A stretch of 45,464 nucleotides of DNA from positions 1-45,464 of the forward strand of contig DASRES010000073.1 of NCBI GenBank assembly GCA_035651955.1, in the 5' to 3' direction. Source of the stretch: Acidimicrobiia bacterium. GTDB taxonomy: Bacteria > Actinomycetota > Acidimicrobiia > IMCC26256 > JAMXLJ01. The notes beneath the pieces were generated by a model, which did not search any database, had not been told where the DNA came from, and saw only the letters and a program-made list of their open reading frames with translations. Below, in pieces: positions 32,770-41,646 of this stretch. The translations under genes and the position numbers were made by a program. Positions within the stretch are counted from its first letter, which is position 1. Each line of letters opens with the position of its first letter.

Positions 32770-33879
32770 ATGGACTCCTCGGTCGACTCGTCGCGTCGGC
32801 AGCTGCTCGACGCCGTCCGCTCGACGCCCGATGTGACGACACCGAGCCGGTATCCGGCGCTCGCGCACGCGATCCGCCGTGCCGTGTTGCGGCTGACGCG
32901 TCACACGCGCGAGCACGACCAGCAGACGCTCGAGATGCTCGTCGCGTACGTCGACGAGCTGACGCGGCGCGAGGCCGCGCCCGATCTCGCCGGAGAGGTG
33001 CGCGACGCGCTCGCGCGCCGGCTCGTCCGCGATCCGGCCGCCGTCGGCGTCGACGTCGCGCGCTGGCGGAACGAGGTCGAGCAGCACCTGCTGTCCCACG
33101 GTGGCTGGGCGCCGCGACTGCCCGACGACATCGTCGAGGCGTCGACCGACGCGGGTTCGATGCTCCTGCCCGGCTACGACCGGTACATCACACCTCCGCT
33201 GCAGGAGCAGGGGAGGTGGGAGCCCGAGGAGGCCGAGTTCATCACGTCGCTGCTGGGCCCGGGCATGCACGTGATCGACGTCGGCGCGCACGTCGGGTAC
33301 CACACGCTGCGCGCGGCGCGTGCCGTCGGCGAGAAGGGCCGCGTCATCAGCTTCGAGGCGTCGCCCGCGAACTTCGCGTTGCTGTGCGCCAACATCGTGC
33401 GGAACCAGCTGACGAACGCGCTGCCGTTCAACGTCGCGCTCGGTGCGGAGACCGGCATCGTCGACCTGACGCTCTCGCTCGACAACACCGGCGGCAACCG
33501 CGCGTACGCGTTGGACTACGTGGAGCCCGACTTCCAGATCCCGTGTGTCGCGCTCGACGAGATCCTCCCGCCGGACGCGGAGTTCGATCTCGTGAAGATC
33601 GACATCGAGGGCATGGACCACCGTGCCATCGAGGGCATGGCGAACATGCTGCGGCGGAGCCGACCGTGGGTGCTCGCCGAGTTCAACCCGGAGCTCATCG
33701 CGTACCTCGGCAGCGACGCCGAGAGCGTCGTGGGCTTCTACCGCGATCTCGGGTACAAGGTCCGCGTCCTCGAGGACCCCGAGCTGCTGCCCGACGCACC
33801 CGCGCGTGACTACGTCGACCGCGCGGTGAACGCAGTCGGCGGGTACGTCACGCTCGTGCTGCAGCCGGAGAGCACGTAG
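32770..33879 (+). CDS. FkbM-family methyltransferase
   Basis: 369-aa SAM-dependent methyltransferase. An N-terminal helical part of about 150 residues precedes the FkbM domain: MHVIDVGAHVGYHTLRAARAV, VISFEASPANFALL, LVKIDIEGMDHRAIEGM and WVLAEFNPE. FkbM enzymes O-methylate sugars or polyketides. In this locus it probably methylates the surface glycan in the cytosol. It starts at the ATG at 32770, 6 nt after a TAGGCT box. Confidence 0.87.
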   Translation: MDSSVDSSRRQLLDAVRSTPDVTTPSRYPALAHAIRRAVLRLTRHTREHDQQTLEMLVAYVDELTRREAAPDLAGEVRDALARRLVRDPAAVGVDVARWRNEVEQHLLSHGGWAPRLPDDIVEASTDAGSMLLPGYDRYITPPLQEQGRWEPEEAEFITSLLGPGMHVIDVGAHVGYHTLRAARAVGEKGRVISFEASPANFALLCANIVRNQLTNALPFNVALGAETGIVDLTLSLDNTGGNRAYALDYVEPDFQIPCVALDEILPPDAEFDLVKIDIEGMDHRAIEGMANMLRRSRPWVLAEFNPELIAYLGSDAESVVGFYRDLGYKVRVLEDPELLPDAPARDYVDRAVNAVGGYVTLVLQPEST

Positions 33880-33933
33880 CGCGACGGACGGCGGGCGCCC
33901 GCGTGATGACCGGGTGCATCGCATCGGCCTCGC

Positions 33934-33939
33934 TACGAT
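33934..33939 (+). promoter_or_regulatory. Leaderless-type -10 of the glycosyltransferase gene
   Basis: TACGAT, 8 nt before the ATG at 33948; this supports the shorter start. Confidence 0.45.
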
Positions 33940-33947
33940 CGGCCGGC

Positions 33948-35141
33948 ATGGATCGCACGGGCCGCCTCGCGTTCGTGCCCCCGCGCTTCGGGGCGGAGGT
34001 CATCGGCGGCGCGGAGGCGGTCGTGCGCGAGATGGCGACCGGGCTCGCCGCGCGCGGGTGGGACGTCGAGGTCCTGACGACGTGCGCGCGCGATCACTTC
34101 ACGTGGGCCAACGAGTACGACGCCGGCATGGAGGAGCACGACGGCGTGACCGTCCGTCGCTTCCCGACGGTGATCTCGACCGCGCGTGCCGAGCGGGCGA
34201 CGTACGAGGCGGCGATGCTCGCCGGTGCACGCCTCGGGCTGCGCGAGCAGTCCCGGTGGATGAACGACGACGTCCGTGTCCCCGAGCTGTTCCACTTCCT
34301 GCTCGACGAGTCGGACCGCTACCGCGCGATCGTCTTCGCGCCGTACCTCTTCTGGCCGGCATTCGCGTGCGGTCAGGTCGCGCCCGAGCGGACGATCCTC
34401 ATGCCGTGCCTGCACGACGAGCCCGCCGCGCACCTCGAGTTGTTCGAGCCGCTGTTCCGCGGGTCGCGCGGGCTCTGGTTCCTCTCGGAGCCCGAGGCCC
34501 GGCTCGCGGCGCGCATCCATCCGACACTCCCGCCCCACGAGGTGATCGGCTCGGGACTCGACGTTCCCGCGTCGTACGACGTCGACGGCTTCCGGCGCCG
34601 GCACGGCATCGAGGGCCGGTTCGTGCTCTACGCCGGGCGCCGGGAGGGCGGGAAGAACTGGGAACGGCTGCTCGACGGGTTCGCGGCCGCGAACGAGCGG
34701 TCGAAGCTGCCGTTCTCGCTCGTCACGATGGGAACGAGCCGGGTCCAGGCGCCGCGCGCGATCGCCGACCGCGTGGTGGACCTCGGGTTCTGCGAGACGC
34801 GTGACCGCAACGACGCGTTCGCCGCGGCGGACGCGTACCTCCAGCCGTCGCGCTACGAGAGCTTCTCGCGCACGATCATGGAGGCCTGGCTCGCGGGCAC
34901 GCTCGTCATCGCGAACGGCGCGAGCGAGGTCGTCCGCTGGCACTGCGACCGATCCGGCGCGGGCCTGCTCTACGACGACGACGCCGAGCTGGAGCAGTGC
35001 CTTCGGTTCGTCGCCGACGAGCCCGCGGCCGCAGCCGCGATCGCGTCGGCGGGGCGTGCGTACGTCCTCGACAACTACACGTGGCCGGACGTCCTCGACC
35101 GCGCCGAGCGCACGCTGGACGCCTGGCTGCCCGCGCGCTGA
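33948..35141 (+). CDS. GT4-family glycosyltransferase
   Basis: 397-aa glycosyltransferase: RLAFVPPRFGAEVIGGAEAVVREMA (donor loop) at the N-terminus, EVIGSGLDVPASYDVDGF, YAGRREGGKNWERLLDGF and a C-terminal SRYESFSRTIMEAWLAGTLVI with E-x7-E spacing. The ATG at 33948 is favoured over one at 33903 by the TACGAT box and by the protein start. It is followed after 20 bp by another glycosyltransferase gene on the same strand. Confidence 0.85.
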   Translation: MDRTGRLAFVPPRFGAEVIGGAEAVVREMATGLAARGWDVEVLTTCARDHFTWANEYDAGMEEHDGVTVRRFPTVISTARAERATYEAAMLAGARLGLREQSRWMNDDVRVPELFHFLLDESDRYRAIVFAPYLFWPAFACGQVAPERTILMPCLHDEPAAHLELFEPLFRGSRGLWFLSEPEARLAARIHPTLPPHEVIGSGLDVPASYDVDGFRRRHGIEGRFVLYAGRREGGKNWERLLDGFAAANERSKLPFSLVTMGTSRVQAPRAIADRVVDLGFCETRDRNDAFAAADAYLQPSRYESFSRTIMEAWLAGTLVIANGASEVVRWHCDRSGAGLLYDDDAELEQCLRFVADEPAAAAAIASAGRAYVLDNYTWPDVLDRAERTLDAWLPAR

Positions 35142-35161
35142 ACGCGGAGGAGACCAGCACG

Positions 35162-36538
35162 TTGCGGATCCTGATGGTCACGCCGTACCCGCCGGTCCGT
35201 GACGGCATCGCGAACTACGCGGTGCAGGAGGTCAAGCGCCTGCGCGCGGACGGGCACGACGTCGAGGTCCTCTCACCCGAGCCGTCCGCCGCGCACCACC
35301 ACCTCGAGCTCACCTCGCGGCGCGGACCGCTCGCGCTCGCGAAGCGCACCGGCGCGTACGACCGCGTCATCGTGCAGTTCCACCCCGACATGTTCTTCCC
35401 CGTGCTCGCGACGTACCGGCGGCGGCTCGAGACCACGCTCGGCCTGCTCGCCGCGTTCCGTACCGCGCACGACGTCGAGGTGCGCGTGCACGAGGTGAAC
35501 TACGACACCGGGCGAGGCCGGTCCGTGCTCGCGGTCGCCACGCGCGCGATGTGGGGCGCGGTGGACCGGATCTCGGTGCACACCGACGAGGAGCGCCGGC
35601 TCTTCGCCGACGCGTTCCGCGTCCCGCTCTCGCGGATCGACACGCTGCACCACGGTGAGAGCTTCCGCCGGCGGACCGACGCGACGCGCGACGAGGCCCG
35701 CGCGCGGCTCGGTGTCCCCGCCGACGCGTTCATGTTCCTCTCGATCGGCTTCGTCCAGCCGCACAAGGGGTTCGACCGCGCGGTTCGCGCGTTCGCCCGT
35801 CTCGGCGCGGTCGACCCGGCCGCGCCGCGCCGCATCGACGTCGTCGGATCGCTCCGAGTCGAGGAGCCCGAGTACGTCGGGTACATGGAGGACCTGCGCG
35901 ATCTCGTGGAGCAGACGCCGGGTGCGTTCCTGCACGACGGGTACGTCGGCGACGAGACGTTCGACCTGTGGCTCGTCGCGTCCGACGTCGTCGTCCTCCC
36001 GTACCGGTTCATCTGGTCGTCGGGTGTCGTCGAGCGCGCGAACCTCTACGAGCGCCCGGTCATCGCGACGCGCGTCGGCGGGCTCGCCGGGCAGGCCGCG
36101 CCGGGCACGATGCTCGTCGACGACGACGACGAGCTCGTCGCCGCGATGCGGACCGCGCTCGGGGTGCCCTCGGGGCCCGCGGCACCCGCCGCGCCGAGCG
36201 CGCCATGGCCGCACGACGGCCGCGACGCGGTCATGGCCGAGATCCGCACACGCGCGGCTGCGCAGCGCGGCTCGCTCGGGCCGACGGCGACCGGCGCCGC
36301 GCGCGCGGCGAACGGCGCGTCGCGCCGGCAGCTCACGTCGAGCGCGCCCTTGCGGCGCGTCCCTCCGCTCGTCCTCCCGCAACCGGTGTCGGCACGGCCC
36401 GGGGCGTCGCTGCTCAAGCGGGCCGTCCGGCGCCTGACCGCGTGGCAGATCGACCCGATCGTCGATGAGGTGAACCGTCTCCGTGACGCGTCGATCGAGG
36501 CCGCCGAGTTGCAGGGGCCGCGGGACGCTCAAGGCTGA
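35162..36538 (+). CDS. Glycosyltransferase with C-terminal extension
   Basis: 458-aa GT4-type enzyme. Residues 1-335 hold the GT-B domains: RILMVTPYPPVRDGIANYAVQEV, VHEVNYDTGRG, FLSIGFVQPHKGFDRAVRAF, LPYRFIWSSGVVERANLYERPVIATRVGG. An Ala/Pro/Ser-rich linker follows, then a terminal helix (LLKRAVRRLTAWQIDPIVDEVNRLRD) of a type also found at the ends of polysaccharide methyltransferases, probably membrane- or partner-binding. I chose the TTG at 35162 because it gives the conventional N-terminus and GGAGG lies upstream; in-frame upstream codons overlap the preceding gene. Confidence 0.82.
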   Translation: MRILMVTPYPPVRDGIANYAVQEVKRLRADGHDVEVLSPEPSAAHHHLELTSRRGPLALAKRTGAYDRVIVQFHPDMFFPVLATYRRRLETTLGLLAAFRTAHDVEVRVHEVNYDTGRGRSVLAVATRAMWGAVDRISVHTDEERRLFADAFRVPLSRIDTLHHGESFRRRTDATRDEARARLGVPADAFMFLSIGFVQPHKGFDRAVRAFARLGAVDPAAPRRIDVVGSLRVEEPEYVGYMEDLRDLVEQTPGAFLHDGYVGDETFDLWLVASDVVVLPYRFIWSSGVVERANLYERPVIATRVGGLAGQAAPGTMLVDDDDELVAAMRTALGVPSGPAAPAAPSAPWPHDGRDAVMAEIRTRAAAQRGSLGPTATGAARAANGASRRQLTSSAPLRRVPPLVLPQPVSARPGASLLKRAVRRLTAWQIDPIVDEVNRLRDASIEAAELQGPRDAQG

Positions 36539-36597
36539 GGCCGCCGCGACCGAATTCAGTAGGTACGCGAACCTCAGGTCCACGGAAGGCCCCCGCA

Positions 36598-39189
36598 GTG
36601 CCACACGTCTTCTCCACGTCGTCGCGTCCGCGCCGTGTCACGGTCGTCCTCGCGGCGGTCGCCACGCTCGTCTCACTCGCGGTCGCCGGGTCCGCGCCGG
36701 CAGCCCACGCGTCGACGCCCTCGTCACGCGCCGCCGCCGTGCACGCGAGCTCCGTGCAGCTCGGGCAGGTCGTCTCGCCGATGAGCGAGAAGCCCTACGC
36801 CGCGTTGCCGAACGTGGTCGGCACGAACGAGGCGTTCTCGAGCCCGGCGGTCGGCGACCTGAACGGCGACTCGCAGCTGGAGGTCGTCACCGGCGGCATG
36901 GACGGATGGGTCCGCGTCTTCGGCCTGGACGGGTCGGTGAAGTGGACGGCGTTCACGGGGTCGGGCCCGATCCAGGCCAGCCCGCTGCTGTACGACTTCA
37001 ACCGCGACGGCAAGCTCGACGTGCTCGTCGCGAACGCGGGCACCGGCGACGTCTGGGTCCTGCGCGGCACCGACGGCGCGCCGCTGTTCCACAAGGCGAC
37101 CGCGTTCAGGAACGGGCCGCCGGGCGTGTTCGGCACGCCTGCGGTCGCGGACCTCGACCACGACGGCTCGCTCGACATCATCGTGACGAGCTGGGACAAC
37201 CACCTGTACGCGTGGCACTACTCGACGGGCCTCGACGTCTTCCCTCCCGTCTGGGTCTACGACACGATCTGGTCGAGCCCCGTCGTCGCGGATCTCGACG
37301 GCGACGGCTGGCCCGAGATCGTCTTCGGCGCCGACATGGACTACTACCCGGGCGCGCCGTATCCCGGCGGGGGACTCGTGTGGGTCGTCCGCCACGACGG
37401 CACGCTGCAACCGGGCTGGCCGCGCTCACTGCCCGGTCAGACGATCTGGTCCTCGCCCGCGGTCGTCGACCTCAACGGTGACGGCCACCTCGACGTCGTC
37501 GTCGGCACCGGTCTCAACTTCCCGAACGCCGGGCACGTCGTGTGGGGGCTCGACCGCTTCGGCCACGACCTGCCGGGCTGGCCGGTGCCGACGCTGGGCG
37601 CGGTCATGGCGTCGCCCGCGGTCGCCAACCTCCCGGGCGTCGGGATGGTGAGCGTCGTCGCGATGGAGGGCGGCTACATCACCGCGATCAAGCCCAACGG
37701 TCAGGTGCTGTGGACCCAGTGCGGCGCGTCGTGGGGCTGCTCGGCCGGGTACCCGACGCACGGCGGCGTGACGATCGCGGACGTCGACGGTGACGGCACA
37801 CCCGACGTCGTCTCCGCTCTCGACCACGACCTCAAGGTCTTCAACCTCGCCACCGGCGCGCTCGAGGCGAGCGCGCCGCTCGACGGGCACGTGTTCGCGC
37901 CCGCGTCGACGCCGACCGTCTTCGCCGGTCCCGGCGAGACCCGCATCCTCGTCCAGGCGCAGCTGGACGCGAACGTCGACGGCCTGCGCGACCCCGGGGA
38001 CCTGTTACAGGTCTACGAGTTCGGCACGAAGCACACGCCCGGGACGCTCGGCTGGGCAACGTTCAAGCAGAACATGGAGCGCACCGGCACGATCCTCGAC
38101 ACGACGCCGCCGAGCGTGCCCACACTCCCCGCTGCGAGCTCGCCGGCCACGACGGCGGCGAACGTCACGTGGAGCTCGAGCGACGCGGGAACGGGCGTCG
38201 CGTACTTCACGCTCACCGTGAGCGACGACGGCGGCCCGGCCGGGACCTGGTACTCGCGCGCGACGCCGACGTCGCGCTCGGGCTCGACCGCGAGCGGCGG
38301 CAGCGTGCTCTACGGCCTCCCAGGTCACACCTACACCGTCGACGCGCGCGCGGTCGACGGCGCGGGCAACGTCAGCGGGCAGTCGAGCACGACGGTCTCG
38401 TTCGCGGGGGCGACGCGCGCGCAGCCCTTCACCGCCGCCTACACGACCGCGTGGGACGGCACCGTCGGCGCGGCCGCGAGCGCGCCCTTGCCCGCGTCGA
38501 CGTTCCCCGCCCCACTCGGCCGCGGCATCGCGGTCACGAGCGACGGGACCGGCGGCTACACGGTCGACGCGTTCGGCGGCCTGCACCCGTTCGGTGCCGC
38601 TCCGCTCGTGCACACGAACGCGTACTGGCCGGGCTGGGACATCGTGCGCGGCGTCGCGCTCAACGGCGACGGCAGCGGCTACGTCCTCGACGGGTTCGGC
38701 GGTCTCCATCCGTTCGGCGGCGCGGTCCCGATGTCCGGCGCGTACTGGCGTGGGTGGGACATCGCGCGTGGCATCGCGATGCTGCCCGGCTCGACCAAGA
38801 CCAGTCCCGCGGGCTACGTCCTCGACGCGTTCGGCGGCCTGCACCGGTTCGGCAGCGCGCACGTCGTCAGCGTCAGCGGGTACTGGCCGGGATGGGCGAT
38901 CGTGCGCGGCCTCGCGCTCGACCCCGACGGCAACGGCGGGTACACGGTCGACGGCTTCGGCGGCCTGCACCCGTTCGGCGGTGCGCCCGCCGTCGCGGTG
39001 ACCGGTTACTGGCGCGGCTGGGACATCGTGCGCGGCGTCGCACTGATGCACGACTCCTCGCCCGGACACCCCCAGGGCTACACGGTCGACGGGCGAGGCG
39101 CGCTGCACCCGTTCGGCGGTGCTCCCGCCGTCTCGACGACCGGGTACTGGTCCGGCGACGTGGCACGGGGCCTGTCGATCGCGCCGTGA
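36598..39189 (+). CDS. Secreted FG-GAP propeller protein with HPFG repeats
   Basis: 863-aa exported protein. A signal peptide (about residues 1-39, cleavage near AHAS) is followed by seven FG-GAP/VCBS blades (about 80-430; DLNGDSQLEVV, DFNRDGKLDVL, DLDHDGSLDII, DLDGDGWPEIV, DLNGDGHLDVV, a degenerate NLPGVGMVSVV and DVDGDGTPDVV), the number for a closed integrin-like propeller with Ca2+-binding loops. A fibronectin-III-like domain follows (about 505-605), then five and a partial C-terminal repeats of about 41 residues built on YWPGWDIVRG and GGLHPFG. The protein ends ARGLSIAP. It sits just before the exporter genes, suggesting a surface or wall role; binding partner unknown. Confidence 0.85.
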   Translation: MPHVFSTSSRPRRVTVVLAAVATLVSLAVAGSAPAAHASTPSSRAAAVHASSVQLGQVVSPMSEKPYAALPNVVGTNEAFSSPAVGDLNGDSQLEVVTGGMDGWVRVFGLDGSVKWTAFTGSGPIQASPLLYDFNRDGKLDVLVANAGTGDVWVLRGTDGAPLFHKATAFRNGPPGVFGTPAVADLDHDGSLDIIVTSWDNHLYAWHYSTGLDVFPPVWVYDTIWSSPVVADLDGDGWPEIVFGADMDYYPGAPYPGGGLVWVVRHDGTLQPGWPRSLPGQTIWSSPAVVDLNGDGHLDVVVGTGLNFPNAGHVVWGLDRFGHDLPGWPVPTLGAVMASPAVANLPGVGMVSVVAMEGGYITAIKPNGQVLWTQCGASWGCSAGYPTHGGVTIADVDGDGTPDVVSALDHDLKVFNLATGALEASAPLDGHVFAPASTPTVFAGPGETRILVQAQLDANVDGLRDPGDLLQVYEFGTKHTPGTLGWATFKQNMERTGTILDTTPPSVPTLPAASSPATTAANVTWSSSDAGTGVAYFTLTVSDDGGPAGTWYSRATPTSRSGSTASGGSVLYGLPGHTYTVDARAVDGAGNVSGQSSTTVSFAGATRAQPFTAAYTTAWDGTVGAAASAPLPASTFPAPLGRGIAVTSDGTGGYTVDAFGGLHPFGAAPLVHTNAYWPGWDIVRGVALNGDGSGYVLDGFGGLHPFGGAVPMSGAYWRGWDIARGIAMLPGSTKTSPAGYVLDAFGGLHRFGSAHVVSVSGYWPGWAIVRGLALDPDGNGGYTVDGFGGLHPFGGAPAVAVTGYWRGWDIVRGVALMHDSSPGHPQGYTVDGRGALHPFGGAPAVSTTGYWSGDVARGLSIAP
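38518..39186 (+). repeat. Protein-level HPFG repeat array, copy in the FG-GAP protein
   Basis: Units of about 40 codons with the consensus GYxVDGFGGLHPFGGAP...YWxGWDIVRGVAL recur from 38518 to the stop. DNA identity between units is only moderate, so the repeats are old and maintained at the protein level. The same repeat occurs at 42844-43503. Confidence 0.85.
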
Positions 39190-39277
39190 CACCGGGCCCG
39201 ACCGGCACACGATGATCACGGGGTGACGGAGAGCCCGTAGTACCGTCGCGGCGTCCCGCAGGGGGCGACACCGCCGC

Positions 39278-40204
39278 ATGGCCAGTATCACCGCACCTGC
39301 CGATCGGAGCGCTCCCGCGCCGCAGCTCGCCGACGTCTCGTCGCGCCCGAACCCGGTGCGGCGCCTGATCGACCTGTGGCAGTACCGCGAGCTCCTCGGC
39401 AGCCTCGTGCGCAAGGAGCTGAAGGTCAAGTACAAGAACAGCGTCCTCGGCTTCGTGTGGTCGCTGCTCAACCCGGCCCTGTACCTCGTCGTCTTCTACG
39501 TCGTCTTCACGTACTTCCTGCCGGCGGGCGTCCCGAACTTCGCGATCTTCCTGCTCGCGGGCCTGCTGCCGTGGAACCTCTTCGGCATCGCGCTCGGCGC
39601 GTCGACCGGGTCGATCACCGGCAACGCGTCGCTCGTCACGAAGGTGTGGTTCCCGCGCGAGATCCTGCCGCTCGCCTCGATCGGCGCGGGGCTCGTCCAC
39701 TTCCTCCTGCAGACGGTCGTGCTGCTGCTCGCGCTGGTCGTGTTCCGGCAGGTCCCCGCGTGGAGCTACCTGCCGTTGCTGCCGGTCGCGCTCTTCGCGC
39801 TGGTGGTGTTCCTCGCCGCGATGTCGATCGCGCTCGCGGCCATCAACGTCTACGCGCGCGACACCGAGCACCTGCTCGAGCTCGCGCTGCTCGCGTGGTT
39901 CTGGATGACGCCGATCGTCTACGCGTACCGCAAGGTCGCGGACCACAAGGGCGTCGGCGCGCTCTTCCTCCTCAACCCGCTGACACCTGTCGTCATCACG
40001 TTCCAGCGCGCGCTCTACAACAAGGCGACGGTCGTGACGTTCGACAGCGCGGGGACGCGGTACGTCACGAAGATCCTGCCGAACACCGGCCTGGTCTGGT
40101 ACGCCGAGGTGCTCGGGATCCTGCTCGCGGTCTCGCTCGTGCTGCTCTTCGTCGCGCTCGTGATCTTCGGGCGCCTCGAGGACAACTTCGCCGAGGAAAT
40201 CTGA
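39278..40204 (+). CDS. Wzm-type ABC-2 polysaccharide export permease
   Basis: 308-aa integral membrane permease exporting lipid-linked polysaccharide. After a cytosolic N-terminus come LVRKELKVKYKNSVLGFVWSLLNPAL, the hallmark of Wzm/TagG permeases, about six hydrophobic segments, LVTKVWFPREILPL and FWMTPIVYAY. A ribosome site (CAGGGGGCG) precedes the ATG. Its ATPase partner follows. Together they export the glycan made by the GT array. Confidence 0.92.
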   Translation: MASITAPADRSAPAPQLADVSSRPNPVRRLIDLWQYRELLGSLVRKELKVKYKNSVLGFVWSLLNPALYLVVFYVVFTYFLPAGVPNFAIFLLAGLLPWNLFGIALGASTGSITGNASLVTKVWFPREILPLASIGAGLVHFLLQTVVLLLALVVFRQVPAWSYLPLLPVALFALVVFLAAMSIALAAINVYARDTEHLLELALLAWFWMTPIVYAYRKVADHKGVGALFLLNPLTPVVITFQRALYNKATVVTFDSAGTRYVTKILPNTGLVWYAEVLGILLAVSLVLLFVALVIFGRLEDNFAEEI

Positions 40205-40256
40205 GTTGGCTGGTCGCGCTCGCAAGCTCGCCGCTCCCCGACCAACGGTGCCTGCC

Positions 40257-40279
40257 GGCGCCGGGGAAACCCCGCCGCC
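40257..40279 (+). terminator. Hairpin between exporter genes (attenuator candidate)
   Basis: 10-nt arms GGCGCCGGGG and CCCCGCCGCC pair at nine positions (one C-C mismatch) around an AAA loop, in the 111-bp gap between permease and ATPase genes that otherwise act together. It could adjust the ratio of the two products. Confidence 0.5.
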
Positions 40280-40315
40280 TGTCGCCGCCACGCAATTCGC
40301 TCGGAGCCGTTGACC

Positions 40316-41536
40316 ATGGGCGCGGCGATCGAGGTCGAGCGGGTCAGCAAGCGCTTCAAGCTGTACCAGGAGAAGGCGCACTCGCTGAAGGAGCGCGTCA
40401 TCAAGGCCGGCCGCCTGCCCTACGAGGAGTTCTGGGCGTTGCGCGACGTCGACCTCGAGGTCGCGCAGGGCGAGACCGTGGGACTCCTCGGGCACAACGG
40501 TTCCGGCAAGTCGACGCTGCTCAAGTGCGTGACGGGGATCCTGCGCCCGACGTCGGGTCGCATCGCGAAGGCCGGCCGCGTCGCGGCGCTCCTCGAGCTC
40601 GGTTCGGGCATGCACCCCGAGCTGACGGGCCGCGAGAACATCTACATGAACGGTGCGATGCTCGGGCTCCCGAAGACGCACGTCGAACGCATCTTCGACG
40701 ACATCGTCGCGTTCTCGGAGATCGAGGCGTTCATCGACCAGCAGGTCAAGCACTACTCGTCGGGCATGGCAGCGCGCCTCGCGTTCGCCGTCGCGGTGAA
40801 CGTCGATCCGGAGATCCTCGTGATCGACGAGGTGCTGTCGGTGGGCGACGAGGCGTTCGCGCGCAAGTGCCTCGAACGGATCAAGGAGTTCCAGAAGCAG
40901 GGCCGCACGATCCTGTTCGTCACCCACAACGCCGACCTCACGCGGCAGATCTGCGACCGCGCCGCGGTGCTCGACCACGGCAAGCTCGTCATGGTCGGCC
41001 CTCCCGGCGAGGCGGTGCTGTCGTTCCGCGACACCCTCCTCGACCGCGGGCTCGACCCGTTCGCGGAGGCCGGGATCAGGAACGAGCTCCGCCACACCCG
41101 CCAGATGCGGATCACCGGCGCGGAGATCGAGTACGCCCGCCCGGAGCGCAGGTACGCGCTCCCCGACGAGCCCGTCCGCATCCACCTGCACTACGACGCG
41201 CCCAAGCGCCTCGGTGACGTCGTGTTCGCGATCAACATCCACGACCAGGCCGGCAACCTGCTCCTCGGCACGAACACCGACATCATCGGCGTGGACGTCG
41301 ACGACGTGTACGGCCGTGGCGAGATCGTGTTCGTGCTCGACCGCGTACCGTTGCTCGACGGCGTGTACGTGGTGAGCCTCGGGATCCACAACCACACGAC
41401 GGGCGTGTCGTACGACCACCGCGACCAGAAGGACTTCCTCGAGGTCATGAACCCGGGGAAGACGATGGGGCTCGTCCACTTCCCGATGCGGGTCGAGCTC
41501 CTCCCGTCGGGCCGCCGCACCGAAGCGGTGTCCTGA
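40316..41536 (+). CDS. Wzt-type ABC ATPase with C-terminal glycan-recognition domain
   Basis: 406-aa ATPase of the polysaccharide exporter. N-terminal nucleotide-binding domain: VSKRFKLYQEKAHSLKERV, Walker A GHNGSGKSTLL, LELGSGMHPELTGRENIY, signature HYSSGMAARLAFAVA, Walker B ILVIDEVLSVGDEAF. From about residue 245 a Wzt_C-type beta-sandwich domain follows (VFAINIHDQAGNLLLGTNT, VYVVSLGIHNHTTGVSYDH), which in O-antigen systems reads the terminal modification of the glycan. The ATG at 40316 is preferred over an in-frame TTG two codons earlier. A terminal methyl group made by one of the two methyltransferases would be a logical signal (inferred). Confidence 0.92.
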   Translation: MGAAIEVERVSKRFKLYQEKAHSLKERVIKAGRLPYEEFWALRDVDLEVAQGETVGLLGHNGSGKSTLLKCVTGILRPTSGRIAKAGRVAALLELGSGMHPELTGRENIYMNGAMLGLPKTHVERIFDDIVAFSEIEAFIDQQVKHYSSGMAARLAFAVAVNVDPEILVIDEVLSVGDEAFARKCLERIKEFQKQGRTILFVTHNADLTRQICDRAAVLDHGKLVMVGPPGEAVLSFRDTLLDRGLDPFAEAGIRNELRHTRQMRITGAEIEYARPERRYALPDEPVRIHLHYDAPKRLGDVVFAINIHDQAGNLLLGTNTDIIGVDVDDVYGRGEIVFVLDRVPLLDGVYVVSLGIHNHTTGVSYDHRDQKDFLEVMNPGKTMGLVHFPMRVELLPSGRRTEAVS

Positions 41537-41569
41537 CCGCACGGCACCGCACTGACCGCACGGCACCGC
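41533..41569. repeat. 19-bp tandem duplication at the Wzt stop
   Basis: CTGACCGCACGGCACCGCA (41533-41551) is repeated at 41552-41569. The unit includes the Wzt stop codon. A third partial GCGGCACCG follows. Confidence 0.8.
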
Positions 41570-41646
41570 GCGCGGCACCGTCGCGCCAGCCGGTAGCGTC
41601 CTCGGGTCCGTCGCTCCCAGCCGCCCCCGTGTGCCGGAGGTCCCGG

